DNA from: Neisseria sp. KEM232
GTDB taxonomy: Bacteria > Pseudomonadota > Gammaproteobacteria > Burkholderiales > Neisseriaceae
DNA: 64,000 nucleotides
Assembly (NCBI RefSeq): GCF_002237445.1
Contig: NZ_CP022527.1
Coordinates: 992,001 to 1,056,000, forward strand
Direction: 5' to 3'
The notes beneath the pieces were generated by a model. That model had not been told where the DNA came from. It did not search any database and worked only from the letters and a program-made list of their open reading frames with translations. Position numbers and translations under genes: made by a program. Each line of letters begins with the position of its first letter. Position 1 is the first letter of the stretch. Shown piece after piece: positions 55,801 to 64,000 of the stretch.

Positions 55801-57012
55801 GGACAAATCGTAACTCTCTTCGTTAAAGAACAATCTGTTAAACAATAACTCAACTGCTTCGTCGGTAGGCGGCTCGCCCGGACGCATCATGCGGTAAATA
55901 GCAATGCGTGCGGCATGTTGGCCGTTTGTTTCATCGGTACGCAAAGTAGCAGAAATATAACCGCCCTGATCCAAGTCGTTGATATACAGGGTTTCGATTT
56001 CTTTAACACCGTGAATATCCAACTGCGCCAACAGCTCCTCGGTGATCTCGTCATTGGCGGAAGCCAGCACTTCTCCGGTATCTTCAACTACAACATCTCT
56101 TGCCAATACCTTGCCCACCAGACTGTCGGGATCGACAGGCAGGTGCTTGATGCCTGCTTTTTCGATATCTCGAATATGTTTGGCAGTAATTCGTTTACCC
56201 GCGGCAACTAGGACGTTACCCTCCTTATCGGTAATGTCCAACTTCGCGCTTTCGCCTTTCAGACGGCCTGCAACCAAATCGGTACGTACGCTGTCTTTGG
56301 AAAGGTAAAACTTTTCCTTGTCGTAGAAAGTATCGAGAATCTGCTCGTTACTGTAACCCAAAGCTTTGAGAAGAATGGTCACAGGCATTTTGCGGCGACG
56401 GTCAATACGGAAATAAAGCAGATCTTTCGGATCAAACTCAAAATCCAGCCAAGAGCCGCGATAAGGAATCACGCGCGCAGAAAACAGCAGTTTGCCCGAT
56501 GAATGGGTTTTACCGCGATCATGTTCGAAAAACACGCCGGGGGAACGGTGCAACTGGGAAACGATTACCCGCTCGGTACCGTTGATAATGAACGATCCGC
56601 TTGGCGTCATTAGGGGAATTTCGCCCATATACACTTCATTCTCGCGAACTTCTTTTACCACATCCTGCTTGGACGACTCTTTATCAAGAATGACTAAGCG
56701 GATACGCGCACGCAGAGGAGCCGCATAAGTGATACCGCGCAACTGACATTCGGGAATATCAAAGAGCGGTTCGCCCAAGACATAGTGAACGAATTCCAAA
56801 CGGGCATAGCCGTTATGACTCACGATTGGGAAAATCGAATTGAAGGCAGCCTGCAAACCTTCATCGATGCGCTTATCGTAGCCCTTTTCCTGTTGTAAAA
56901 ATTTAGCATAGGAATCCAGCTGTGTAGCCAGCAAAAAAGGGACTTCCAAGACGTTTTCACGCTTCGCAAAGCTTTTGCGGATACGCTTTTTCTCAGTAAA
57001 AGAATAAGTCAT
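52816..57012 (-). CDS. rpoB: RNA polymerase beta subunit
   Basis: 1398 aa from [20 protein letters not shown] (57012), preceded by GGAGTGTTACGCC; six extra in-frame residues upstream are not in family members. Contains the rifampicin region [20 protein letters not shown] then [13 protein letters not shown] with the susceptible-type Asp, His and Ser, and the C-terminal [20 protein letters not shown]. Complete. The antisense open frames over it are shadows. Confidence 0.98.
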   Translation of the reverse strand: [1398 protein letters not shown]

Positions 57013-57194
57013 GGCGTAACACTCCAACAAAATAATGAATAAAAAATAACCGACTAAAACGGCTCATCACAATCAAGCAGCCCGAAAAGTTTTTTCAGAC
57101 ATTTAAACTTACTTAAATTTTTACGGTTGGTAATTCGCAAACCAATATGAAAATTTAAGTAAATTCACCAGAACAATTCGAACAGACACAATAA

Positions 57195-57217
57195 GGCTGG
57201 CAGACAAGCTGCCAGCC
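57195..57217 (-). promoter_or_regulatory. rplL-rpoB intergenic hairpin
   Basis: GGCTGGCAG / CTGCCAGCC stem 17 bases beyond the rplL stop without a following T-run. The position corresponds to the partial attenuator or processing site known between rplL and rpoB in other bacteria. Confidence 0.5.
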
Positions 57218-57233
57218 CACAGTCAGGTAAACC

Positions 57234-57605
57234 TTATTTGATTTCGACTTTAGCGCCTGCTTCTTCCAACTGTTTCTGAATATCTTCAGCTTCAGCTTTA
57301 GAAACACCTTCTTTAAGAGTTTTAGGAGCACCGTCAACGATGTCTTTGGCTTCTTTCAGACCCAAACCGGTAATCGCACGAACAACTTTAATCACACCGA
57401 CTTTCTGCTCACCAGCAGCAGCCAAGATTACGTCAAACTCGGTTTTCTCTTCAGCAGCGGCACCACCTGCAGCAGGACCGGCAGCAACTGCAACAGCAGC
57501 AGCAGAAACACCAAATTTCTCTTCAAATGCTTTAACCAAGTCATTCAATTCCATTACGGTCAAAGAACCAACGGCTTCCAAAATGTCTTCTTTAGTAATA
57601 GCCAT
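57234..57605 (-). CDS. rplL: ribosomal protein bL12 (L7/L12)
   Basis: 123 aa stalk protein: N-terminal dimerisation helix MAITKEDILEAVGSLTVMEL, Ala-rich hinge (VAAGPAAGGAAAEEKTEFDV), and C-terminal factor-binding domain with KVIKVVRAITGLGLKEAKDI-type sequence. Complete. Follows rplJ by 61 bases. Confidence 0.98.
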   Translation of the reverse strand: MAITKEDILEAVGSLTVMELNDLVKAFEEKFGVSAAAVAVAAGPAAGGAAAEEKTEFDVILAAAGEQKVGVIKVVRAITGLGLKEAKDIVDGAPKTLKEGVSKAEAEDIQKQLEEAGAKVEIK

Positions 57606-57666
57606 GCTATTTATACTCCAAATATTGTATTAAAAAATAAATCAAATAGACAAATATCGATAGCGA

Positions 57667-58167
57667 TTAAGCAACTTCTTCGCTTGCTTTTTTCTCTGCC
57701 AAAGCAGCCAAACCGCGTGCAAAGCCCGAAACAGGCGCCTGCATAACAAACAACAGTTTGGACAACAGCTCTTCACGGCTCGGAATAGAAGCAAGTTCAG
57801 CAACCTGAGCAGCATTCATTACTTCGCCATTATAAGAACCGGCCTTTACGACAATTTTGTCATCTTTTTTCGCGAATTGGTGCAACACTTTTGCAGCAGC
57901 AACTGCATCTTCAGAAGCAGCATAAACCAACGGACCAACCATTTGGTCTGCTAATGCTGCAAATGAAGTACCCTCTACTGCACGACGAGCCAGAGTATTT
58001 TTCAGAACGCGCAGATAAACGCCTTCCTTACGTGCATTTGCACGCAACTCGGTCATACTGGAAACACTGATACCGCGATATTCGGCAACCACGAGAGTCT
58101 GCGCATTAGCGATCGCTGCACTGATTTCCTCTACGGCCACCTTCTTGGTTTCAATATTGAGACTCAA
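57667..58167 (-). CDS. rplJ: ribosomal protein uL10
   Basis: 166 aa; begins MSLNIETKKVAVEEISAAIA, with the rRNA-binding part VVAEYRGISVSSMTELRANA and the C-terminal helix (FARGLAALAEKKASEEVA) that binds L7/L12 dimers. Complete, with AGTGGGAGGTAGACC upstream as ribosome binding site. Confidence 0.97.
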   Translation of the reverse strand: MSLNIETKKVAVEEISAAIANAQTLVVAEYRGISVSSMTELRANARKEGVYLRVLKNTLARRAVEGTSFAALADQMVGPLVYAASEDAVAAAKVLHQFAKKDDKIVVKAGSYNGEVMNAAQVAELASIPSREELLSKLLFVMQAPVSGFARGLAALAEKKASEEVA

Positions 58168-58406
58168 GGTCTACCTCCCACTGTTTATCAAAAGAGTGTT
58201 ATTTCAGCACTCCACCAGCGCGGTAACCTAAAAAGACATTTTGCAAACAATATTGCATTGCAATTTGTTTCAGGACTACCGTCTGCGCAGGGTTGTCACA
58301 ATTAAATCTTTCGATCCCTACGGTCTTGGACATCTACTTAATATTAAGTAGCCCAAATTCAAGCAATCCAAGCGTACTTGGATTGCCCGAAACTTTTAAA
58401 TGAATA
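58168..58406 (-). promoter_or_regulatory. rplJ leader (putative L10 autoregulatory leader)
   Basis: About 240 untranslated bases between rplA and rplJ. It contains inverted sequences (e.g. CTACTTAATATTAAGTAG near 58333-58350 and CCAAGCGTACTTGG near 58368-58381) able to form hairpins, as expected for the L10 leader bound by L10-L12 to control translation. The exact fold needs modelling. Confidence 0.5.
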
Positions 58407-59102
58407 TTAGTTATTCACACTTGAAGTATCAACACGAACACCCAAACCCATGGTACTGGAGACAGCTACTTTCTTCAGGTACTGGCCTTTCGCAGCAGCA
58501 GGCTTGGCTTTTACAATTGCATCAAGCAGAGCATCGAAGTTCTCTTTCAAATCCGCCTCAGCAAATGAAGCACGACCGATTGTTGCATGCACTATACCCG
58601 CTTTGTCGGTACGATATTGAACTTGGCCGGCTTTAGCATTTTTAACAGCTTCAGCAACATTTGGAGTTACTGTGCCTACTTTAGGGTTTGGCATCAAACC
58701 ACGGGGGCCTAAAATAGTACCAAGTTGGCCAACGATACGCATCGCATCAGGAGAAGCGATAACCACGTCAAAATTCAAATTACCTGCCTTGATATCAGCA
58801 GCCAAATCTTCAAAACCAACCACATCGGCACCAGCAACTTTTGCTGCATCGGCATTCGCCCCCTGAGCAAATACAGCCACACGGGTTGTCTTACCGGTAC
58901 CTTTAGGCAACACGACCGAACCACGGATTACCTGATCGGACTTGCGAGGATCCACACCCAAATTAAACGAAACATCTACAGATTCGTCAAATTTGGCGGT
59001 AGCCGCTTTTTTTACCAGCGAAATAGCCTCATAAATAGCATATAACTTATTAGCCTCAACAGAGGAGCGCAATGCTTTCAAGCGTTTAGATACTTTTGCC
59101 AT
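58407..59102 (-). CDS. rplA: ribosomal protein uL1
   Basis: 231 aa: [20 protein letters not shown], then DVSFNLGVDPRKSDQVIRGS, VLPKGTGKTTRVAVFAQG, and GTILGPRGLMPNPKVGTVTP, all L1 signatures. Its ATG shares one base with the rplK stop (TAATG), indicating coupling. Confidence 0.98.
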   Translation of the reverse strand: MAKVSKRLKALRSSVEANKLYAIYEAISLVKKAATAKFDESVDVSFNLGVDPRKSDQVIRGSVVLPKGTGKTTRVAVFAQGANADAAKVAGADVVGFEDLAADIKAGNLNFDVVIASPDAMRIVGQLGTILGPRGLMPNPKVGTVTPNVAEAVKNAKAGQVQYRTDKAGIVHATIGRASFAEADLKENFDALLDAIVKAKPAAAKGQYLKKVAVSSTMGLGVRVDTSSVNN

Positions 59103-59536
59103 TATACAACACCCTCCACATCAAGACCCATAGAGCGGGCAGACCCTGCAATTGTGCGAACAGCCGCATCCAAATCAGCAGCAGTCAGATCAGGCTCTTT
59201 GGTTTTTGCAATCTCTTCCAATTGAGCACGCGTCAACTTACCCACTTTATTGGTTAAGGGATTAGAACTACCTTTTTGCAAACCTGCAGCTTTCTTTAAC
59301 AAAATGGAAGCAGGAGGCGTCTTCATTACAAAAGTAAATGACTTGTCTGCAAACGCAGTAATCACCACAGGAATCGGCAAACCAGGCTCCATCCCTTGAG
59401 TTGCAGCGTTAAACGCCTTACAAAACTCCATAATATTCAAACCGCGCTGCCCCAAAGCAGGACCAACTGGAGGGGAAGGGTTGGCTTTGCCTGCAGGAAT
59501 CTGCAGCTTAATATAGCCGATAATTTTCTTTGCCAC
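59102..59536 (-). CDS. rplK: ribosomal protein uL11
   Basis: 144 aa: [58 protein letters not shown], and the C-terminal [16 protein letters not shown]. Complete; forms the thiostrepton-binding stalk base. Confidence 0.98.
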
Positions 59537-59671
59537 TTAAATAAACTCCTAAAATGGGTATTAACGCAATGAACTTGCTCCCCAGTTATTTACCAAAAAT
59601 AAAACAGTCTATTATTATACTGCTTTTTCAAAAAAAAGCACAAGGGTAGGCAAGTAAATTGTCCTTCCTAT

Positions 59672-60205
59672 CTAATCTTTCTCAACCTGACCAAACTCTA
59701 ATTCAACAGGAGTTTCTCGACCAAAAATTTGAACGGAAACTCTCAGCCTATTTCGCTCATAATTAACTTCTTCAACGATTCCATTAAAATCAGCAAACGG
59801 TCCTTCATTTACTCTGACCTGCTGCCCAATCTCAAACTCCACTCTTGGTTTTGGTTTTTCACCGCCGGTTTGTACTTGCGCCATAATCGCATCCACTTCC
59901 CTCTGCGAAATAGGCAAAGGACGGTTTCCACTCCCACCAACAAAACCTGATACCCTTGGGGTACTTTTTACCAAATGCCAAGAATCATCCGTCATTTCCA
60001 TTTCAACAAGCACATATCCAGGAAAAAATTTCCTTTCGCTAACCGTTTTTCGTCCGTTCTTAATATCCACCACTTCTTCAACAGGAACCAAAATCGAACC
60101 AAAATAATCCAGCATTCCTTCACGCTCAACTCTTTCTTTAAGCGTTTTTTGTACATTCTTTTCAAATCCAGAATATGCCTGAACCACATACCATTTTTTA
60201 GACAT
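59672..60205 (-). CDS. nusG: transcription termination/antitermination factor NusG
   Basis: 177 aa: NGN domain starting MSKKWYVVQAYSGFEKNVQK with FPGYVLVEMEMTDDSWHLVK, linker, and KOW domain VRVNEGPFADFNGIVEEVNY ending PVELEFGQVEKD. Links RNA polymerase with Rho or ribosomes. Six bases separate it from secE. Confidence 0.97.
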   Translation of the reverse strand: MSKKWYVVQAYSGFEKNVQKTLKERVEREGMLDYFGSILVPVEEVVDIKNGRKTVSERKFFPGYVLVEMEMTDDSWHLVKSTPRVSGFVGGSGNRPLPISQREVDAIMAQVQTGGEKPKPRVEFEIGQQVRVNEGPFADFNGIVEEVNYERNRLRVSVQIFGRETPVELEFGQVEKD

Positions 60206-60211
60206 TTATTC

Positions 60212-60637
60212 CTACCTCATCAGCAGATCAAACAATACCCAAGAAATTACAGAGTCAACGACATAAATAAAAACAGTAAGCACACCGGCAAACACCAAAA
60301 CAAAACCTGTCATTTTTATCGTATACGCTTTCTCAGGCCATACAACCTTCCTAAGCTCGACTACAGAATCCTTAACATATCGGACAAATCGAGAAAAGTT
60401 ACCCCACATGACAATAACAATACCCGCAAAGATTGCAAAAGCAATGAGTAGATTTTGAATATAGCCAGGAACACTGGTTGTTTGACCAAGTGCAAACCAC
60501 ACCCCCACAGACAGCAACATAATAAGCGCTAATTTTATCAAAAATCTAGCCATTGATTTCCTAACCTGCTTTTGCAACTTAGGATCCATAAGTACAGTTA
60601 CCGACTCAGCCCTTTTCCCAATATCTTGTTTATCCAT
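60212..60637 (-). CDS. secE: preprotein translocase subunit SecE
   Basis: 141 aa with three membrane helices (FLIKLALIMLLSVGVWFALG, IQNLLIAFAIFAGIVIVMWG, FVLVFAGVLTVFIYVVDSVI) and the conserved amphipathic clamp DSVVELRKVVWPEKAYTI. This is the long, three-helix form as in E. coli. First protein gene after tRNA-Trp in the operon. Confidence 0.93.
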   Translation of the reverse strand: MDKQDIGKRAESVTVLMDPKLQKQVRKSMARFLIKLALIMLLSVGVWFALGQTTSVPGYIQNLLIAFAIFAGIVIVMWGNFSRFVRYVKDSVVELRKVVWPEKAYTIKMTGFVLVFAGVLTVFIYVVDSVISWVLFDLLMR

Positions 60638-60696
60638 TATATAAAACCCTTAAAAATAAAAAAACCAACCGACCCTAGGCCGGTTAGTTTTCTTAT

Positions 60697-60773
60697 TTGG
60701 CAGGCCAGGAGGGTCTCGAACCCCCAACCCTCGGTTTTGGAGACCGATACTCTACCAATTGAGCTACTGGCCT
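60697..60773 (-). tRNA. tRNA-Trp (anticodon CCA)
   Basis: 77-nt cloverleaf: acceptor AGGCCAG/CTGGCCT, anticodon loop TCTCCAAAA, T loop TTCGAGA, encoded 3' GCCA. It precedes secE, the usual bacterial position. Confidence 0.96.
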
Positions 60774-60782
60774 CTAAACTTT

Positions 60783-60930
60783 AAGCGATTACGGTAGACA
60801 CCACTGCCGAATTGGGCTGAATGCCCAAAATATCGGCAGCTGAACGGGCGGTAACTTCGAGTACAAAAAATTGAAGCATTTTCTTTTAAATACTCTTTTT
60901 TAGTTTACAACGGGTTATCTTCGTTTTTGC
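60783..60930 (-). pseudogene. IS1016-type (IS1595 family) transposase remnant
   Basis: Minus-strand pieces KITRCKLKKEYLKEN and, after a frameshift, LQFFVLEVTARSAADILGIQ then PNSAV match the N-terminus of the neisserial IS1016 transposase. Only the first ~45 codons remain, ending about ten bases from tRNA-Trp. Confidence 0.7.
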
Positions 60931-61015
60931 AGTCTAACATGACTGCTTATCTAGTACAGCCCCTTTAAAATTTAACAAATAATGCAAGTTCATAGCTTGT
61001 GTTCCAACTTTATCT

Positions 61016-61321
61016 ATGCGCCTCAAAAACGACCGCCTAGCCTACGAAATCCTTTCCGCTGTCGCCGAAATCCCCTTTGGCAAAGTCGCCACCTACGGCC
61101 AAATCGCCCGCCTGATCGGCAGGGACAAAAACGCCCGCCTGGTCGGCTGCGTGCTGCGCCATGCGGCGGATTACGGCGATTATCCTTGTCACCGCGTGGT
61201 CAATGCCGCAGGGCGGCTGGTGCCGGGTTGGGCGGCGCAGGCAGATTTGCTGCGCGATGAAGGGGTGGTGCTGAAAGACGAGAACCATGTTTGTTTGAAG
61301 ACATATCAGTGGGATTGTTAG
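61016..61321 (+). CDS. MGMT/alkyltransferase-like DNA-binding protein
   Basis: 101 aa covering only the C-terminal domain of O6-alkylguanine-DNA alkyltransferases: AEIPFGKVATYGQIARLIGR is the recognition helix, and YPCHRVVNAAGRLVPGW holds the active-site motif. Small alkyltransferase-like proteins usually replace the cysteine in PCHRV by Trp or Ala, but here Cys is present, so limited alkyl transfer is possible. No other repair genes adjoin. Confidence 0.85.
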   Translation: MRLKNDRLAYEILSAVAEIPFGKVATYGQIARLIGRDKNARLVGCVLRHAADYGDYPCHRVVNAAGRLVPGWAAQADLLRDEGVVLKDENHVCLKTYQWDC

Positions 61322-61618
61322 GACTGTGAGCCGGCATCTTTAATTAGGCTTTATCTTTTATTAAAGACAGTAGGTATTTTCTGCACGCCAATCCGTGGTG
61401 AAAATTACGGATAGGGTTTTCACAAAACAGAGAGGCCGTCTGAAAGCTTCTGCCCGAATGTGCGGCGGTTGTTTTCAGACGGCCTGTCTGTTTTTGTGCC
61501 AACGGTTTGCGCAGCCGAAAATCTTTTCGGCATCAAATATCTTGAAAACCGTTTGCATTCGCTCCGTGAAGCGGCGATAATATTTGCGTATTTTAACCAT
61601 GCGTCAGAACGAATTTTT

Positions 61619-62437
61619 ATGTTGATTGCTTTTCTGATTATGCTGCGCGAGGGTATCGAAGCGGCGCTGATTGTCGGTATTGTGGCCGGATTTTTGAAAC
61701 AGTCCGGCCATCATGATTTGATGCCGAAGGTGTGGCTGGGCGTGGCGGCGGCTGTGCTGATCTGCTTCGGGCTGGGTTTTGCCATCCACCGCATCACAGG
61801 CGAGATTCCGCAGAAGCAGCAGGAATTTGTTGTCGGCATGATCGGTTTGCTGGCCGTGGGCATGCTGACCTATATGCTGCTGTGGATGCAGAAGGCCGCG
61901 CGGTCGATGAAACAGCAGTTGCAGGACTCGATTCAGGCCGCGCTCAATAAGGGCGGTTCGGGCTGGGCTTTGGTGCTGATGGCTTTTTTGGCCGTGATGC
62001 GCGAGGGTTTGGAGAGTGTGTTTTTCCTGATTGCGGTGTTCACGCAAAGCCCCGACAGCCGTATGCCGCTGGGCGCGGCAGGCGGGCTTTTGGCTTCCGC
62101 CGCGGTCGGGATTTTGCTGTATCAGGGCGGCATCCGTCTGAATTTGGGAAAATTTTTCCGCTGGACGGGTGTGTTTCTGATTTTCGTCGCCGCCGGGCTG
62201 CTGTCGGGTTCGTTCCGCGCGCTGCATGAGGCAGGCGTGTGGAATGCCGGTCAGCAGGTGATTGCCGATTTTTCCGGTTTTCTGCACGAAGACAGTCCGT
62301 TGGGCGTGCTGATGGGCGGATTTTTCGGTTATACCGACCATCCGACCGTCAGCGATGTTCTGTGGTATGTAGTTTATTTGTTTCCTGTTTTGTTTTGGTT
62401 CTTACGCGGCAGCCAAGCCGCTTCGTCTTCCCGTTAA
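61619..62437 (+). CDS. efeU: iron permease EfeU (FTR1 family)
   Basis: 272 aa from MLIAFLIMLREGIEAALIVG (61619); upstream in-frame sequence derives from DUS and is rejected. Both iron-binding REGLE-type motifs are present: LREGIEAALI and MREGLESVFFLI. Seven helices. Imports iron across the inner membrane. efeO follows after ten bases. No EfeB peroxidase gene is visible within the remaining 360 bases. Confidence 0.92.
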   Translation: MLIAFLIMLREGIEAALIVGIVAGFLKQSGHHDLMPKVWLGVAAAVLICFGLGFAIHRITGEIPQKQQEFVVGMIGLLAVGMLTYMLLWMQKAARSMKQQLQDSIQAALNKGGSGWALVLMAFLAVMREGLESVFFLIAVFTQSPDSRMPLGAAGGLLASAAVGILLYQGGIRLNLGKFFRWTGVFLIFVAAGLLSGSFRALHEAGVWNAGQQVIADFSGFLHEDSPLGVLMGGFFGYTDHPTVSDVLWYVVYLFPVLFWFLRGSQAASSSR

Positions 62438-62447
62438 GGAGTTTTTT

Positions 62448-63632
62448 ATGAATATGACACGCATCACTTTATCCGTTTTACTGGCCATGGGACTGGCAGC
62501 CTGCCAGCCGCCTGAGGCCGACAAACCCGCCGCGCCCGCATCAGGCGAAGCAGCCGCATCCGGTGCGGCAGCCGCGCCGAATGCCGACGGCAGCATCAAC
62601 ATCGCCGTTACCGACACCGCCTGCGATCCGATGGAACTGACCGTACCCAGCGGCAAAACCGTGTTCAACATCAAGAACAACAGCGGCCGCAAGCTCGAAT
62701 GGGAGATTCTCGAAGGCGTGATGGTGGTGGACGAGCGCGAAAACATCGCTCCCAGCTTGTCCGACAAAATGACCGTCACCCTGATGCCCGGCACTTACGA
62801 AATGACCTGCGGCCTGCTGACCAACCCGCGCGGCAAACTGGTCGTCACCGACAGCGGCTTCAAAGCCGATCCCGCGCAGGCCGACATGGCCAAACTGGCG
62901 CAGCCTTTGGCCGACTACAAAGTTTACGTCCAAGGCGAAGCCAAGCTCTTGGTTGAAAAAACCGAGAAATTCGCCGCCGCCGTGAAAGCGGGCAAAGTTG
63001 ACGAAGCCAAAGCCCTGTTTGCCGACACCCGCGTCCACTACGAACGCATCGAGCCGATTGCCGAGCTGTTCAACGAGCTTGATCCCGCCATCGACTCGCG
63101 CGAAGACGACTACAAAGAAAAAGCCAAAGACGACGCCTTCACCGGTTTCCACCGCATCGAACACGCGCTGTGGGTGGACAACAAAATCGACGACAAAGTA
63201 AAGGAAACCGCCGACAAGCTCGATAAAGACGTGAAAGCGCTGAAAGCCGAAATCGACGTATTGAGCTTCCCGCCGAGCAAAGTGGTGGGCGGCGCGGCGG
63301 CGCTGATCGAAGAAGTGGCCGGCACCAAAATCACCGGCGAGGAAGACCGCTACAGCCACACCGACCTCTCCGACTTCCAGGCCAACATCGACGGCTCGCA
63401 GAAAATCGTCGAACTCTTCCGTCCGATGATTGCCGAAAAAGACAAAGCCCTCCTGGATACCGTCGATGCCAACTTCAAACAGATCAACGACATCCTGGCG
63501 AAATACAAAAAAGGCGACGGCTTCGAAACCTACGACAAACTGTCGGAAGCCGACCGTACCCAGCTCAAAGCCCCGATCAACACTCTGGCCGAAGAACTGG
63601 GCAAACTGCGCGGCGTACTCGGTCTGAACTAA
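62448..63632 (+). CDS. efeO: iron uptake protein EfeO (cupredoxin + M75 domain)
   Basis: 394 aa. Lipoprotein-like signal ending LLAMGLAACQP (lipobox LAAC). Then an Ala-rich linker, a cupredoxin domain (about 50-135: ACDPMELTVPSGKTVFNIKN ... GTYEMTCGLLTNPRGKLVV), and an M75 imelysin-like domain with FTGFHRIEHALW, the HxxE-type metal site. Periplasmic partner of EfeU in ferrous/ferric iron delivery. Start follows AAGGAGTTTTTT. Confidence 0.93.
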   Translation: MNMTRITLSVLLAMGLAACQPPEADKPAAPASGEAAASGAAAAPNADGSINIAVTDTACDPMELTVPSGKTVFNIKNNSGRKLEWEILEGVMVVDERENIAPSLSDKMTVTLMPGTYEMTCGLLTNPRGKLVVTDSGFKADPAQADMAKLAQPLADYKVYVQGEAKLLVEKTEKFAAAVKAGKVDEAKALFADTRVHYERIEPIAELFNELDPAIDSREDDYKEKAKDDAFTGFHRIEHALWVDNKIDDKVKETADKLDKDVKALKAEIDVLSFPPSKVVGGAAALIEEVAGTKITGEEDRYSHTDLSDFQANIDGSQKIVELFRPMIAEKDKALLDTVDANFKQINDILAKYKKGDGFETYDKLSEADRTQLKAPINTLAEELGKLRGVLGLN

Positions 63633-63689
63633 GCCGTCTGAAAACGCCGTTTCCGCCGCATCCCGCAGCGGGCGGATGAAGCGTTAAAA

Positions 63690-63728
63690 GGCCGTCTGAA
63701 AACCCGAAATACGGTTTTCAGACGGCCT
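63690..63728 (+). terminator. DUS-pair terminator after efeO
   Basis: AGGCCGTCTGAAAACCC / GGTTTTCAGACGGCCT around AAATAC is followed by a T-run. Confidence 0.75.
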
Positions 63729-63912
63729 TTTTTAAACCTCAAACGTCTGTAATAACGGTTTCAAACCAAGCCCGACAGCGGCACAGGTGTCAAGCATTCC
63801 GCGCCGACACAGGCAGACAAAACACCAAAAGGCCGTCTGAAAACGAATCTTTCAGACGGCCTCTTCTGCCGATGCGGCAGGCCGCCTTTTCAGACGGCCT
63901 CTGCCAACCGGT

Positions 63913-64000
63913 TCAGCGTTTGGCGAAACCCTGCCCTTGCAGATAACCGAGCACAAACGGGCGCACGGGGCGGGCGAGGGTGTTGGCGATTTGCCCCGCC
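63913..64000 (-). CDS. unidentified gene, C-terminal end only
   Basis: The minus strand reads GQIANTLARPVRPFVLGYLQ then GQGFAKR* to 63913 and runs off the right edge. Convergent with efeO. Too short to identify. Confidence 0.5.
   Translation of the reverse strand, partial: AGQIANTLARPVRPFVLGYLQGQGFAKR

Overview
This window is a Neisseriaceae chromosome segment, almost certainly a commensal Neisseria. Evidence: the 12-mer AGGCCGTCTGAA (the AG dialect of the Neisseria DNA uptake sequence, DUS) occurs dozens of times, often as inverted pairs acting as terminators. The gene order is neisserial (rluD/bamD, pilF-pilG-pilD-coaE-zapD-yacG, tRNA-Trp-secE-nusG-rplKAJL-rpoBC), and Correia-like, IS1016-like and IS1106-like sequences are present. 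Meningococci and gonococci use mainly the AT dialect (ATGCCGTCTGAA), so an AG-dialect species is more likely.

Layout. 1-7.8 kb: rluD (partial), bamD, pdxH, thiD, a frameshifted MFS transporter beside guanine deaminase, and an aldehyde dehydrogenase behind an FNR-like site. 8.5-11.6 kb: haem-type periplasmic binding protein and TonB-dependent receptor. 11.9-16.5 kb: xseA, a tandem pair of small secreted proteins (the second frameshifted), and a Tat-type FAD protein. 16.6-22 kb: azlCD, a methyltransferase divergent from an mltD-like lytic transglycosylase, and pgm, followed by a dense DUS array (22.0-22.3 kb). 22.3-28.5 kb: yacG-zapD-coaE with the type IV pilus genes pilD-pilG-pilF. 28.6-38.4 kb: phosphate, DMT and serine transporters, a tRNA cluster (Leu, an aberrant Cys, Cys, three Gly) with pgsA, an HpnC-like synthase and a phospholipase-D-type lipoprotein. 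48.4-60.8 kb: the transcription/ribosomal operon read leftward from tRNA-Trp to rpoC. 61-63.7 kb: an alkyltransferase-like protein and the EfeU/EfeO iron uptake pair.

The most interesting region is 38,761-48,276. A 24-bp inverted repeat pair, flanked by an 8-bp near-perfect target duplication, brackets about 9.5 kb. Just inside are the two halves of one IS256-type transposase. Further in are fragments of an IS5/IS1106-type element in direct orientation. At the centre is an RTX lipase (1605 aa) preceded by repeated units of [two-helix membrane protein + lipase N-terminus]. The truncated lipase copies end in inverted pairs of AGGCAGCCTGAA, the uptake-sequence dialect of Kingella/Eikenella-type relatives, so the cassettes look imported. 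I infer a mobile RTX-lipase locus with a co-inherited, possibly protective, membrane protein; no function is demonstrated by sequence.

Most remaining genes are ordinary housekeeping genes. Intergenic space is dominated by DUS pairs, short dispersed repeats and IS debris.
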